Positions 32,472-41,578 of a stretch of 41,578 bases of DNA are shown one piece after another. This DNA is from Candidatus Chazhemtobacterium aquaticus. GTDB taxonomy: Bacteria > Patescibacteriota > Microgenomatia > UBA1400 > Chazhemtobacteraceae. The position numbers and the translations under genes were made by a program. The notes beneath the pieces were generated by a model that did not search any database, was not told the DNA's origin, and saw only the letters and a list, made by a program, of their open reading frames with translations. The first letter of the stretch is position 1; the number at the start of each line of letters is the position of its first letter. Where the stretch lies: the NCBI RefSeq assembly GCF_009936135.1, contig NZ_CP047901.1:759927-801504 (forward strand), read 5' to 3'.

Positions 32472-33607
32472 GCCGCACTCTCCCTTCCCTAATTGCTTGC
32501 CCACATATTTAAAGTAGGCTTCAAGAACTACTCCCTCATCAACATCAATATCTCAAGACTCACCATTTCTCAAACACCCAAACCATAAATCTTAAAATAT
32601 CCAAATCCAATCATACCCCTACGGGTATAGCGCCGTCTCTCCTTTCCTGTCACAATCAATATCACGAAACACCTTTATAAATACTCCTAACATCACCTTG
32701 ACAAGCTCCAAAGCGCTTTCTAGAGGCATTCAGGCACGCCTTGAGGCTAGGCTAGCCCAACGTCAAAGTTGCTCTTACCAACCATCACTCAGACCCAATA
32801 TCCTCTAGTAAACATAGTCCTCAATCTTTCTCAACCAATAGCGTCATTTGCTCCTCCAAAACGCTACATACAAAACCATACAAACTATATCGTCCCTCAA
32901 ACCCCTATCAACCTGAAGATAAAACCCCAAAAACCCTCTAAAACCACTCGTTTTAGCCTCCCTCCCAAAGCCAGCCCACCCAACCAAAAACACTTAACAC
33001 CTATCATCGCTCTTTTTTTCATTTTTAAACTCTTATCACTCACCCAAACCATTTGCTAATAACGTCATAAATAAGCGTGAATCTTAATCAGTTAAAAATA
33101 CGGAGATTTTACATCAATAAACAACCAACCTTAATGATTTTTAACCCTAACCAATCCCATAACAAAATATTCTCGATTTCTAATCCCCCACATTAACTCC
33201 CAACTAGATCGATTTCGTGCCTAAATAGCCTCAAACCAACACAAAAACTCCTAAAAAATCTCGTATCTCACTGCCGTCGTACTTAACCCTATCATTCTAT
33301 ATCATTTTTCCTTGTGGATAACCCCTTTACACACCCCCAAAAACCTGCGGTAATCGACTACTCTCACAACTCTATTACCTCTCTCCCCTAGCACAAAAGA
33401 ATAGCGTTTTGCATTTCCGCATTGTAATTCACTCTCCATTTTTTCCACAAACATGCCTATTACCCACCCCTATATTCACCGCAAAAACTACTCCAATTCC
33501 TGTAAGTTATCCACTTGACACTAATATATAGTACTCATAGGCTGTATAAAGCATATAAATTTGTCTAAAGCAGCCTTAATTAATCAATTAACGCAAAACC
33601 CACTAAC
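32472..33607. other. G-poor intergenic desert, 1.1 kb
   Basis: No gene is supported. The plus strand is poor in G and stops are few, so a frame at 32769-33059 is open but shows no domain and I do not call it. A TTGACA occurs at 32699-32704. A 17-nt sequence (33351-33367) recurs at 33615-33631 inside the next small gene. Three DnaA-box-like sites cluster in the last 300 nt. Confidence 0.6.
33313..33515. promoter_or_regulatory. Cluster of DnaA-box-like 9-mers
   Basis: TGTGGATAA at 33313-33321 is a perfect reverse-strand DnaA box. TTTTCCACA at 33441-33449 and TTATCCACT at 33507-33515 are one-mismatch matches. The last one touches a TTGACA -35 (33515-33520). Three sites in 200 nt of AT-rich DNA could mean DnaA control of the next genes. 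dnaA, dnaN and a skew switch are missing, so an origin is less likely. Confidence 0.3.
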
Positions 33608-33751
33608 ATGCAAATAATCGACTACTCTCACCAACCTTCTTCCTCCTCAAGCAAAGCCTCAACCCACCCCTCACCAGTACTTGAGACCATAACAGCCGCC
33701 ATGATCTTCATCCTGCCGGCTCTTATTCTTTTCCTGTTATCAACTAACTAA
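33608..33751 (+). CDS. Small single-span membrane protein, 47 aa
   Basis: This short frame encodes a Ser/His/Pro-rich N-terminal half (about 1-24) and one clear membrane helix (about 28-45: ITAAMIFILPALILFLL). The gene lies 27 nt before the giant surface protein gene in the same direction, so they may share a transcript. Its first codons overlap the second copy of the 17-nt direct repeat found upstream. No Shine-Dalgarno or clear -10 sits at 6 nt. The helix and the position support it, but the length makes it uncertain. Confidence 0.45.
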   Translation: MQIIDYSHQPSSSSSKASTHPSPVLETITAAMIFILPALILFLLSTN

Positions 33752-33778
33752 GCCTTTAATCACAAAAACTTCCTGCCC

Positions 33779-36004
33779 ATGGAGACCTTAGTCAATCAAT
33801 TCAAGAGCTTCCTTCTCGAACTCCCTTCCTCTCGCCAAGGAGGTAAGAAAGGACTCTCTAAGGTCTCCGTCAAAAACTACCTCTCTGATATTCGTCGCTT
33901 TCTTGACTGGCTCTCCCAATATCAACCTCAAATCTCCTCAGCCATTCCCCAACGTTTAAGCAGCGACCACTTCCAAGCCTACCTTGACTTCCTTACCCAT
34001 CAAGATCTTCCCCACTCCACCATCTCCCGCCACTTCTCCTCGCTTCGCCGCTTCGCCACTTTTATCGAAATCGTCTATCACCAACCACCTCTCATAATCC
34101 CCACCATTACCTCACCTGACTCTACCCCCAAACCTGAACCTACTAGCATCCAAACCTCATCACCTAACCTGCTCTCTTCTTTCTCCCAGCATCTCAAAGA
34201 CCAGCAAAAATCCGCCTCAACTGTAAGAAACTACCTCTCCGATATCCGCCACTTCCTCGCCTGGGTTGATCAACACCCAGACCTTAAAACCCTTCCTTCT
34301 GCTCAACAACTCGACTCAAGCCTAGAATCAGACGTCGTTGACCAATACTCCCACTATCTTGAACTTACCAACACCCCCTCCTCTACCTCATCCCGCCGCT
34401 TAAGCAGCCTTAACATCTTCACTCAATTCGCCACCAATCAAGGACTTGTTACTCCCAAAGTCAAACCAGAAACCAACTCTCCCAGGCTTAAGCCCATTCC
34501 CGCTCTCTCCTGGCTTAAACCCAAGACTACCTCTCGCCAAGGTTTTAATCTAAATCTACCCAGCTTCATTCAAAAACCCATCACTCGTCTTACCTCATCA
34601 CCCGTATATAGAAGCTACCACCAACTCCCCTTCACTCCATATCTTCATCTAGCCTTACTTGTTCTCTTTACCTCCGCCTTTGCTCTCTTCGGTTTCCGCC
34701 AGATCATCATCCAAAGTGAGCGCATATCAGCCTACCCTTCTACTCCCAATCGACCCACCCGCCAACTCTCTTTCCAAGGCCGTTTAACCGATTCCTCCGG
34801 TACCCCAATCGTTACGCCCATAAACGCCACCTTTAAGCTCTGGGATCAAGAAACAGGCGGAACCCAAGGCATTTGTAGCGGTGGTGCCGGTGAAGACTGT
34901 CTTTACTCAACCACCACTTGTAGCGTTGATCCAGATCAAGACGGTATTTTTAACGTTCTTTTAGGTGATGGTGCCTGTGGATCAGAAATCCCCGCCGATG
35001 TCTTTACCGAAAACACCGCCGTCTGGCTTGAAGTCGAGGTCGCCACCGAGACTCTTACCCCTCGCCAACCCATTGCCACCGTTGCTTACGCTCTTAACTC
35101 AGAAACAGTCTCCGGTATCCCCGTCTCAGCCTCCGGCTCTGCCACCGTCAACACTCTCTTCTTCATGAACAGCTCCGGAGAAATTGTCTTAGGCGAACAA
35201 AACCCCTCTATAGTGGCCGACTCCGGCAACTTCACTCTCCAAGGTGAGGCTCTCACCCTCTCCACTACTCCCTTCTCCGAGGGTGACATCACCATCGCCC
35301 CCGATGGTATCGGTCAAGTCAACTTCATTGGTGGCACCACCACCGATGACTTCATCCGTGTTGTTAACGCCAACCTCACCACCGGCAGCCTCATCTCCGG
35401 CTATGTTGGCAATAACAACAACACAGGAGAACTTCTCCGTCTTTCCTCCGGCTCCAGCGAAACCGATCGCTTCGTCGTCACCACTGGAGGTCAAACCACC
35501 ATCGACGCCTTAGCTGGTGGCAAATCAGCCTTCATCGTCAACCAACTAAACTCAGGCCCCATCTTCACCGCTTCAGCCTCAGGTACTCCCAAATTCACCA
35601 TCAACAACTCAGGTACCATTACCCTAGCCAACAACACCATCATCACTGATGACACCAACTACACCAGATTCTCCAGGGGTATTGCTGTTGGTAGCAACGA
35701 AACCTACTACTTCAACTCCTCTGGCAACATCAACGCCAACAATCTTACCCTCTCCGGCACCACCACCCTCAACGGCCTTACCTACACCTGGCCCTCATCA
35801 CACAACTCCTCTGGATATGTCTTAAGTAACAATGGCTCAGGTACTCTCTCCTGGGTAGATCCAGCTGCTGCAGCTGCTGGTAGCATCTACTGGTTACAGA
35901 GTGATGGAGCGGTATATCCCAAAAACGCTACTGTTGATTTACTAGTAGGTGGTAACTCAACTGCTTCTGCTAAGTTTGCCATTAACTCTACCCTAGGTGC
36001 TTAA
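33779..36004 (+). CDS. Giant surface protein, N-terminal part: two recombinase core-binding domains, membrane helix, tail-fibre-like repeats
   Basis: Residues 1-100 and 128-222 are two related SAM-like core-binding domains of tyrosine recombinases; both carry V-x-N-Y-L-S-D-I-R-x-F-L and a later S-R/S-x-x-S-L-x-x-F block. The catalytic Arg/His/Tyr domain is absent. A Pro/Lys-rich linker leads to one membrane helix (about 288-308). The exported part begins with the RQLSFQGRLTDSSGTPI domain, known from bacterial surface and tail-fibre proteins, and continues into Gly/Thr/Asn repeats. The frame ends at 36004 only because a single base is missing relative to a near-identical repeat at 41166-41578, so this is probably the front of a much longer gene. 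ATG 33779 gives the full first domain. Confidence 0.85.
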   Translation: METLVNQFKSFLLELPSSRQGGKKGLSKVSVKNYLSDIRRFLDWLSQYQPQISSAIPQRLSSDHFQAYLDFLTHQDLPHSTISRHFSSLRRFATFIEIVYHQPPLIIPTITSPDSTPKPEPTSIQTSSPNLLSSFSQHLKDQQKSASTVRNYLSDIRHFLAWVDQHPDLKTLPSAQQLDSSLESDVVDQYSHYLELTNTPSSTSSRRLSSLNIFTQFATNQGLVTPKVKPETNSPRLKPIPALSWLKPKTTSRQGFNLNLPSFIQKPITRLTSSPVYRSYHQLPFTPYLHLALLVLFTSAFALFGFRQIIIQSERISAYPSTPNRPTRQLSFQGRLTDSSGTPIVTPINATFKLWDQETGGTQGICSGGAGEDCLYSTTTCSVDPDQDGIFNVLLGDGACGSEIPADVFTENTAVWLEVEVATETLTPRQPIATVAYALNSETVSGIPVSASGSATVNTLFFMNSSGEIVLGEQNPSIVADSGNFTLQGEALTLSTTPFSEGDITIAPDGIGQVNFIGGTTTDDFIRVVNANLTTGSLISGYVGNNNNTGELLRLSSGSSETDRFVVTTGGQTTIDALAGGKSAFIVNQLNSGPIFTASASGTPKFTINNSGTITLANNTIITDDTNYTRFSRGIAVGSNETYYFNSSGNINANNLTLSGTTTLNGLTYTWPSSHNSSGYVLSNNGSGTLSWVDPAAAAAGSIYWLQSDGAVYPKNATVDLLVGGNSTASAKFAINSTLGA

Positions 36005-36182
36005 CTCTTAAGGACTCTTCTCTTAACACTCTCTTCTCTGTATCTCCCTCAGGTCTAGTCTCTAATGTTCCCTCCTCCTTTACTTCCTCTGGTAATGTCT
36101 CCCTTGCTTACGATCTACTTCTAACTAATCAGACCTCTTCCTCCATCAAGAGTAATGCTCCCCTAACCATTGAAGCTGGTGG
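35771..36182 (+). repeat. Direct repeat of about 410 bp, left copy
   Basis: This segment is nearly identical to 41166-41578, with few substitutions. It lacks one base near 35999 that the right copy has (GGT-GCTTAA here, GGTAGCTTAA there). That gap shifts the frame and creates the stop at 36004. Confidence 0.9.
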
Positions 36183-39100
36183 AGTTTTGAGAGTAACCAT
36201 CTCACTCTAAAGACCTACAACCAAGGTAATATCCTCTTAGATTCTGTCTTAACCCAGTTGTCTGGTGGTTTGTCTGTATCCTCCTACGCCACCATCTCTT
36301 CATCTCTGGCTCTTGGTACTTCATCTGCTCCAGCAGGAGTTGGTCACCTAAGTATGAGTGGTAACTTAAATACCAGTGGCAACTTAACTGTTGGTGGTAC
36401 TACTACTCTGGGAGGATTAACCTACACCTGGCCGGGATCACAAGCCAACAACTATGTTCTCTCCACCAATGGCTCAGGTACTCTCTCCTGGGTAGATCCA
36501 GCATCAGCTGTTGCCTCTACCATCTACTGGACACAAACTGCAGGTGCATTGCATCCCAAGAACTCTACTGTTGATCTTTTGGTGGGTAGTAATGCCTCAG
36601 CTTCTGCCATCTTCAGAGTCGATACCTCTACTGGAAACTTAATTTCAGTCGCTGGTAGTAATTGGATGCCAAGATCCAACTCAACTACTGCTTTAAACAT
36701 TGCCAATGCTGCAGGCTCACCATTTGTTACCTTTGATACCACCAACCAGAGAGTCGGAATTGGTATTACTACCCCCAGAACCAAACTCCATATCGCCGAC
36801 ACCGCGGTTGGAGGAAATATCGACGGTCTAAAGATTAGCAATCTAGATACCTCCACCAACAGCTCTGCTCGTATCGTCTTTGGAGTCTCAACTGTCAGTG
36901 AAATCTACTCTGCCGGCATCAGTGCCATCAGAACCAACAGCCCCGCTGCTCACGCCACCGATCTTACCTTCTCAACCTGCGCTGGTAGTTGTACTACCGA
37001 AGGTAATATGGCCGAAAGACTCCGCCTCACCTCCATCGGCAACCTCGGCCTTGGCCTAACCTCACCCACAGGCAAGCTTCATATATACGGTGACTACGCT
37101 GGTAATGCTTCAGCTATCATTGATAGTAGAAACTCTAGTGACATCCTCACTGCTTCAGCCTCTGGTACACCTCGTCTTACCATTCTTAACAATGGTAATC
37201 TTCAATTCCATCAAGCCAGTATCATTACTACTACCACTGGTGCACTAACTCTTGCTCCTGACTCTGCCTCCGATATCCAGTTCTACTCCTCCAGTAACAC
37301 TCTCTCTTCATCTGGTAACTTAACTCTGGCAGGTAACATTAATCTAACCTCAGGTGATCTTCAAACTGGTGGTACTAGCAGAATTACTAACGCTGGCAAC
37401 CTAACCAATATTGGTACTACCCAATTTAATGGTCTAACCTACACCTGGCCAGGATCACAAACCAACAACTACGTACTCTCCACCAATGGCTCAGGTACTC
37501 TCTCCTGGGTAGATCCAGCATCAGCTGTTGCTTCTACCATCTACTGGACACAAACAGCAGGAGCATTGCATCCCAAGAACGCTACTGTTGATTTGTTAGT
37601 TGGTAGTAATGCAACAGCCTCTGCCATCTTCAGAGTTGATGCTACTACTGGTAACCTTGTTTCTCTCTCTGGAGCCAAGTGGATGCCAAGATCAGACTCA
37701 ACCACTGCTCTAAACATTGCCAATGCTACAGGCTCTCCTTTTGTTACCTTTGATACTACTAATCAAAGGTTGGGGATTGGTACCACCTCTCCCACCGCTA
37801 CCCTCCACCTAGCCGGCAATGCTCTGTTTCAAAACACGGTTGACTCCACCTCGGCCTTTAGAGTTAATAATGCTGCTGGCACCACTTTCCTTAACCTAGA
37901 CACTACCAATACCCTCGCTAGTATCCAAGGAGCCAATACCGAAGCAGTGCTCTCTGCTGAAAAAGTTACTAATGGCAACTTCTCTTCCAATCCTAGCGGA
38001 GACTGGACATACTCAAGTCCCTGGAATTGGGATGGAGCCGAGATGGATCACACCGGCACCACCGGAGCTATTGACACAGTCGCCAATGGCGGTATCTTAA
38101 TGAATCACGGCGGTACTGGATACACTGCTGGTAATGTTTTAACCCTCACCAACGGAGCTAATGATGCTCAGGTTACTGTTTCTACCGTAGATGCTAATGG
38201 AGCCATCACTGCATGGACTCTCTCCAATGCAGGAACAGCCTGTACTGTTAATAGTAGTGTGGCGGTTACTGGTGGTACTGGCTCAGGAGCCAACTTCAAT
38301 ATCGTTAAACTAGTAGATAGTGCTGCTACACTCTCTCAAAACGTCTCTGTCAGTAGTGGCAACAACTACCAAGTTACCTACACCATCAGGAACCGAACCG
38401 CTGGACAAGTAAAACTTACTCTAGGTGGAGTAGCTGGTCATTATGTATTAGCTAATGGCACCTACACTCAGGTCATTGCCGCCACTGGTACTGGCAACTT
38501 AATCTTTACCCCCACCGTTGACTTTACTGGCTCTATCGATGACATCTCGGTTAAACAAATCACTGCCTCCGCTCCAACTCTGGCTCTCAACGCCTCATCG
38601 GGAGCATTAGGACTAGAGTTAAGAACTGGTGGAGCTAATCTCCACAATGTCCTCCTGGGCGATGAGGCTGGCCGCTCTAACACCACTGGTGCCAACAACA
38701 ACTTTTTAGGGTCTCAATCTGGCTACTCTAACACCACTGGTTACTCCAACAACTTTTTAGGATATCAATCTGGCTACTCTAACACCACTGGTTACTTCAA
38801 CAACTTTTTAGGACAACAATCTGGCCGCTCTAACACCACTGGTGTTCACAACAACTTTTTGGGGTATCAATCTGGCTACTCTAACACCACTGGTTACCTC
38901 AACAACTTTTTAGGGTCTCAATCTGGCTACTCTAACACCACTGGTTACTTCAACGACTTTTTAGGGAATCAGGCTGGGTATTACAATCAAACAGGTACTG
39001 GCAATCTTGCCATTGGCTATCGCTCCTTTGGCTATGGTACTGGAGCTGCCTTTACTGGAGCTGACTACAACACCATCATTGGTTACGAAGCTGGATACTC

Positions 39101-41578
39101 TTTGAGGGCTAATAGTGATAACAATGTCTTCATTGGTTACAGGGCTGGTTACTCCGAAACTGGCAGTAACAAACTCTACCTTGCCAACTCCTCTACAACA
39201 TCACTCATCTATGGTGATTTTAGTACCGGAGTAGTTGGTCTTGGTGGCACCTCTGCTCACTCCAACCCTTATGTGTATATCAGTAATACTGGAAATGTTG
39301 GGATTGGTACTACCTCCCCCACCTCCCTCCTTTCAGTGGGTAGCACCTCGCAGTTCCAAGTCAACTCATCTGGACACATAGTGGCCATTGGTAATGTCGC
39401 TCACACCATTGATGATGTCTCTGGTAACTTAACCCTTACTAGTAACTCTTCTACCATCTCTCTTAATGACAATGTTACCTTTGCTGGTACCACCACCTTC
39501 AACAACCTCACATACACCTGGCCCGCTTCTCACGAAGCTGCCGGATACGTTCTAACCAATAACGGCTCAGGTACTCTAACCTGGGTTGATGTCGCCGCTG
39601 CCACTGGTGGCACCATCTACTGGCATCAAGCCGGTGGTGTTGTCTACCCCAAGAATGACACTGTTGATCTACTAGTTGGTGGATCAGCTACCTCATCTGC
39701 TAAGTTTGCTTTCATTAATGTAAATAGTGGTACTCCAACCGCTAGTATCTCAGGAACAACCGCTAATGTTGCTACATATCTAACTGGTGAAGGTAATTTA
39801 GCTACTACTAATATGGCTCCTCTTACCATTGGCGGCTCAACCACTGGCAGCATTTCTCTGGCTAACAACACTGCCATCACCGGCAACCTCACCACATCCG
39901 GTAACGCTGACATCGATGGCACTCTGACCTCAGGTACTGGCAATGCCTTCCAGGTAGACACTACCGGCAATCTTTCCTCTACTGGCACCACTGGTATCAC
40001 TCTTTCTGGAGCTGGTGCAGATCTAACCTTCTCCGGAACTGGTGATCATGATATAACCGCTTCTGCTGGCACCCTCCGCTTAGGTGCTGCCACACTCACT
40101 GGTAGCATTACTGGTAACTCCCAGAGCATCACCGGCCTCTCTCAACTCACTGTCGACAATCTTCGCCTTGATGGCAATACCATAGACACTACCTCAGGCA
40201 ATTTAACTCTCGACTCCACTACTGGCCAAGTCGACGTCAATGACAACCTAAACATCACCGGTTCACTCACTGTTGGCACTACTACAGAATTCAACAACAT
40301 CACCTACACCTGGCCTGCTTCCCAATCAACCAACTATGTTCTCTCCACCAATGGTTCAGGTACTCTCTCCTGGGTTGATCCAGCCGGAGCCGCATCTGGA
40401 GCCATCTACTGGGCACAATCAGGCGGTGCTCTTTACCCCAAGAACGCTACTGTTGATTTACTTGTTGGAAGTTCAGCCTCAGCTTCTGCCATCTTCAGAG
40501 TCGATACCTCTACCGGAAACTTAATCTCAGTCGCTGGTAGTAAGTGGATGCCAAGATCAGACTCTACTACTGCCCTAAACATTGCCAATGCTGCCGGTAC
40601 CTCTTTCGTTACCTTTGATACCACCAACCAGAGAGTTGGTATTGGCACAAGCTCGCCTTCAGCCCCTCTCCATGTTGACTCCGGTACCTGGGAATCCATC
40701 TTTTCGGACGGCACTATTGATCTCAAACACTCCAACGGTAACACCTACGGCAAAATCGGCAACATGGGTGGAACATACGGCCTCCAATCCTATGTCTCTT
40801 ACCCCCTAGTCTTTAGAACCAACAATCTTGAAAGAGTTCGCATTGACTGGACCAACGGCAACGTCGGCATCGGCACCACCTCTCCCAGTGAGAAACTAGA
40901 CGTAGCAGGTAATGCTACTGTATCAGGAAATCTAACTTTCACCGGTAGTGCTTCTACCATTGCCAACAGGTTAATGCAACCTTTAACCATTGGTGATTCA
41001 CAAACTGGTAACCTTCGATTCTTCTCCTCCAGCAACACTCTCTCCTCCACTGGTAACCTAACTCTGGCAGGAAACATTAATCTAACCTCTGGCGATCTTC
41101 AGACTGGTGGTACTAGCAGAATTACCAACACTGGTAACTTAACCAACATTGGTACTACCCAGTTTAACGGTCTTACCTACACCTGGCCCTCATCACACAA
41201 CTCCTCTGGATATATCTTAAGTAACAATGGCTCAGGTACTCTCTCCTGGGTAGATCCAGCTACTGCTGCTGCTGGTAGCATCTACTGGTTACAGAGTGAT
41301 GGAGCGGTATATCCCAAAAACGCTACTGTTGATTTACTAGTAGGTGGTAACTCAACTGCTTCTGCTAAGTTTGCCATTAACTCTACCCTAGGTAGCTTAA
41401 CTCTTAAGGACTCTTCTCTTAACACTCTCTTCTCTGTATCTCCCTCAGGTCTAGTCTCTAATGTTCCCTCCTCCTTTACTTCCTCTGGTAATGTCTCCCT
41501 TGCTTACGATCTACTTCTAACTAATCAGACCTCTTCCTCCATCAAGAGTAATGCTCCCCTAACCATTGAAGCTGGTGA
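36174..41578 (+). CDS. Giant surface protein, continuing part in another frame (runs off the right edge)
   Basis: From 36174 to the window end one frame stays open for 5.4 kb without a stop, and its sequence continues the same repeat types as the 741-aa part. The first possible ATG is 36354, but homologous sequence begins near 36189, so it is best read as the remainder of the same gene after two frame changes. It contains GLTYTWP-type modules, V-G-I-G-x-x-x-P motifs common in tail fibres and bacterial adhesins, and a jelly-roll-like domain at about 37970-38560. Seven tandem 17-residue repeats follow at 38667-39023. All is probably extracellular. It could also be a separate gene or a decaying pseudogene. 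Confidence 0.75.
36414..36780 (+). repeat. GLTYTWP module, copy B
   Basis: Unit of about 120 codons beginning G-L-T-Y-T-W-P, running through SGTLSWVDPAS, an IYW and PKN block, and W-M-P-R-S, and ending V-G-I-G. It is highly similar to copies C and E at the DNA level. Confidence 0.85.
37431..37794 (+). repeat. GLTYTWP module, copy C
   Basis: Same unit as copy B, with long identical stretches such as the segment encoding NGSGTLSWVDPASAVAST. It ends with IGTTSP. Confidence 0.85.
38667..39023 (+). repeat. Seven tandem 51-bp repeats (17 residues each)
   Basis: Six close copies and one degenerate copy of the unit S-G-Y-S-N-T-T-G-x-x-N-N-F-L-G-x-Q run in frame without gaps. The spaced N, G and F/L positions resemble the stacked turns of trimeric-adhesin head domains. 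Copies differ mainly at positions 3, 9, 10 and 16. Confidence 0.92.
39504..39715 (+). repeat. GLTYTWP module, shorter copy D
   Basis: Begins NLTYTWPASH and keeps the SGTLTWVD and Y-P-K-N-D-T-V-D-L-L-V-G parts but diverges afterwards. It is a more distant copy. Confidence 0.75.
40296..40659 (+). repeat. GLTYTWP module, copy E
   Basis: Begins NITYTWPASQ and follows copies B and C closely through WMPRSDSTTALNIANAAG to VGIGTSSP. Confidence 0.85.
41166..41578 (+). repeat. Direct repeat of about 410 bp, right copy (cut by window end)
   Basis: Near-identical counterpart of 35771-36182, 5.4 kb downstream. Here the frame is intact through the region where the left copy has a missing base. The block before it (about 41030-41165) also matches 37300-37430. 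Confidence 0.9.

Noticed and set aside
32769-33059. Open frame of 96 codons in the second desert
   Set aside because: Same compositional reason; it has one hydrophobic stretch near the end but no start signal and no recognisable family.
33300-33520. Chromosome origin at the DnaA-like boxes
   Set aside because: There is no dnaA, dnaN or gidA nearby and no switch of strand skew across the site.
33779-34450. Active site-specific recombinase
   Set aside because: Only core-binding domains are present; the catalytic R...HxxR...Y domain is missing and a membrane helix follows.
38667-39023. CRISPR-like array
   Set aside because: The repeats are contiguous, in frame and without unique spacers; they encode protein repeats.
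36524-41077. Several minus-strand frames inside the giant surface gene
   Set aside because: They are antisense shadows of repeated plus-strand codons and recur with each repeat copy.

Overview
The window looks like part of a Patescibacteria (CPR) genome, most likely of the Microgenomates kind. This is an inference from gene content and style, not from a marker search. The signs are compact genes, almost no Shine-Dalgarno sequences, many start codons lying 6 nt after a -10 box (leaderless transcripts), a DUF5674 gene, a ComEA/split-ComEC competence set, and very large repeat-rich surface proteins. The + strand is G-poor and C-rich almost throughout, whichever way the genes run. This suggests that the whole window lies on one replichore with the minus strand leading.

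Left part (1-10.5 kb): a possible structured RNA (minus strand), an RmlA-like sugar nucleotidyltransferase, then secE-nusG, a small Kazal-type exported protein and a second possible structured RNA. Next come rplK-rplA behind a structured leader, a small unknown gene, and rplJ-rplL behind an L10-type leader with an attenuator. rpoB/rpoC do not follow rplL. A 1091-residue protein with a C-terminal beta-CASP/RNase J-like half follows, then a small excisionase-type HTH protein.

Middle (10.5-24.2 kb): a WecG/TagA-type glycosyltransferase, a 1.4 kb G-poor region without genes, MreB with an altered phosphate-2 motif, a PEGA/beta-propeller membrane protein, and three tRNAs (Pro-CGG, Arg-CCT, Ile-TAT). 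These are followed by nucleoside diphosphate kinase, an M16 peptidase and the competence cluster. In that cluster ComEA is encoded separately. ComEC is split into a membrane half and a metallo-beta-lactamase half, with DUF5674 and a 78-aa gene between them. LeuRS closes this minus-strand block.

Right part (24.4-41.6 kb): a plus-strand cell-surface region. It holds a polytopic membrane protein, two copies of a two-gene module (a secreted beta-rich protein plus a membrane-anchored DUF916-like protein), and a proline-linker membrane protein. A horizontally acquired-looking DUF4143 ATPase and a second G-poor desert follow. The end of the window is a giant surface gene whose N-terminus carries two tyrosine-recombinase core-binding (SAM-like) domains, then one membrane helix, then several kilobases of tail-fibre/adhesin-like repeats. 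That reading frame breaks twice near 36.0-36.2 kb and then stays open to the right edge. The break lies inside a roughly 410 bp sequence that recurs almost unchanged at 41.2-41.6 kb.
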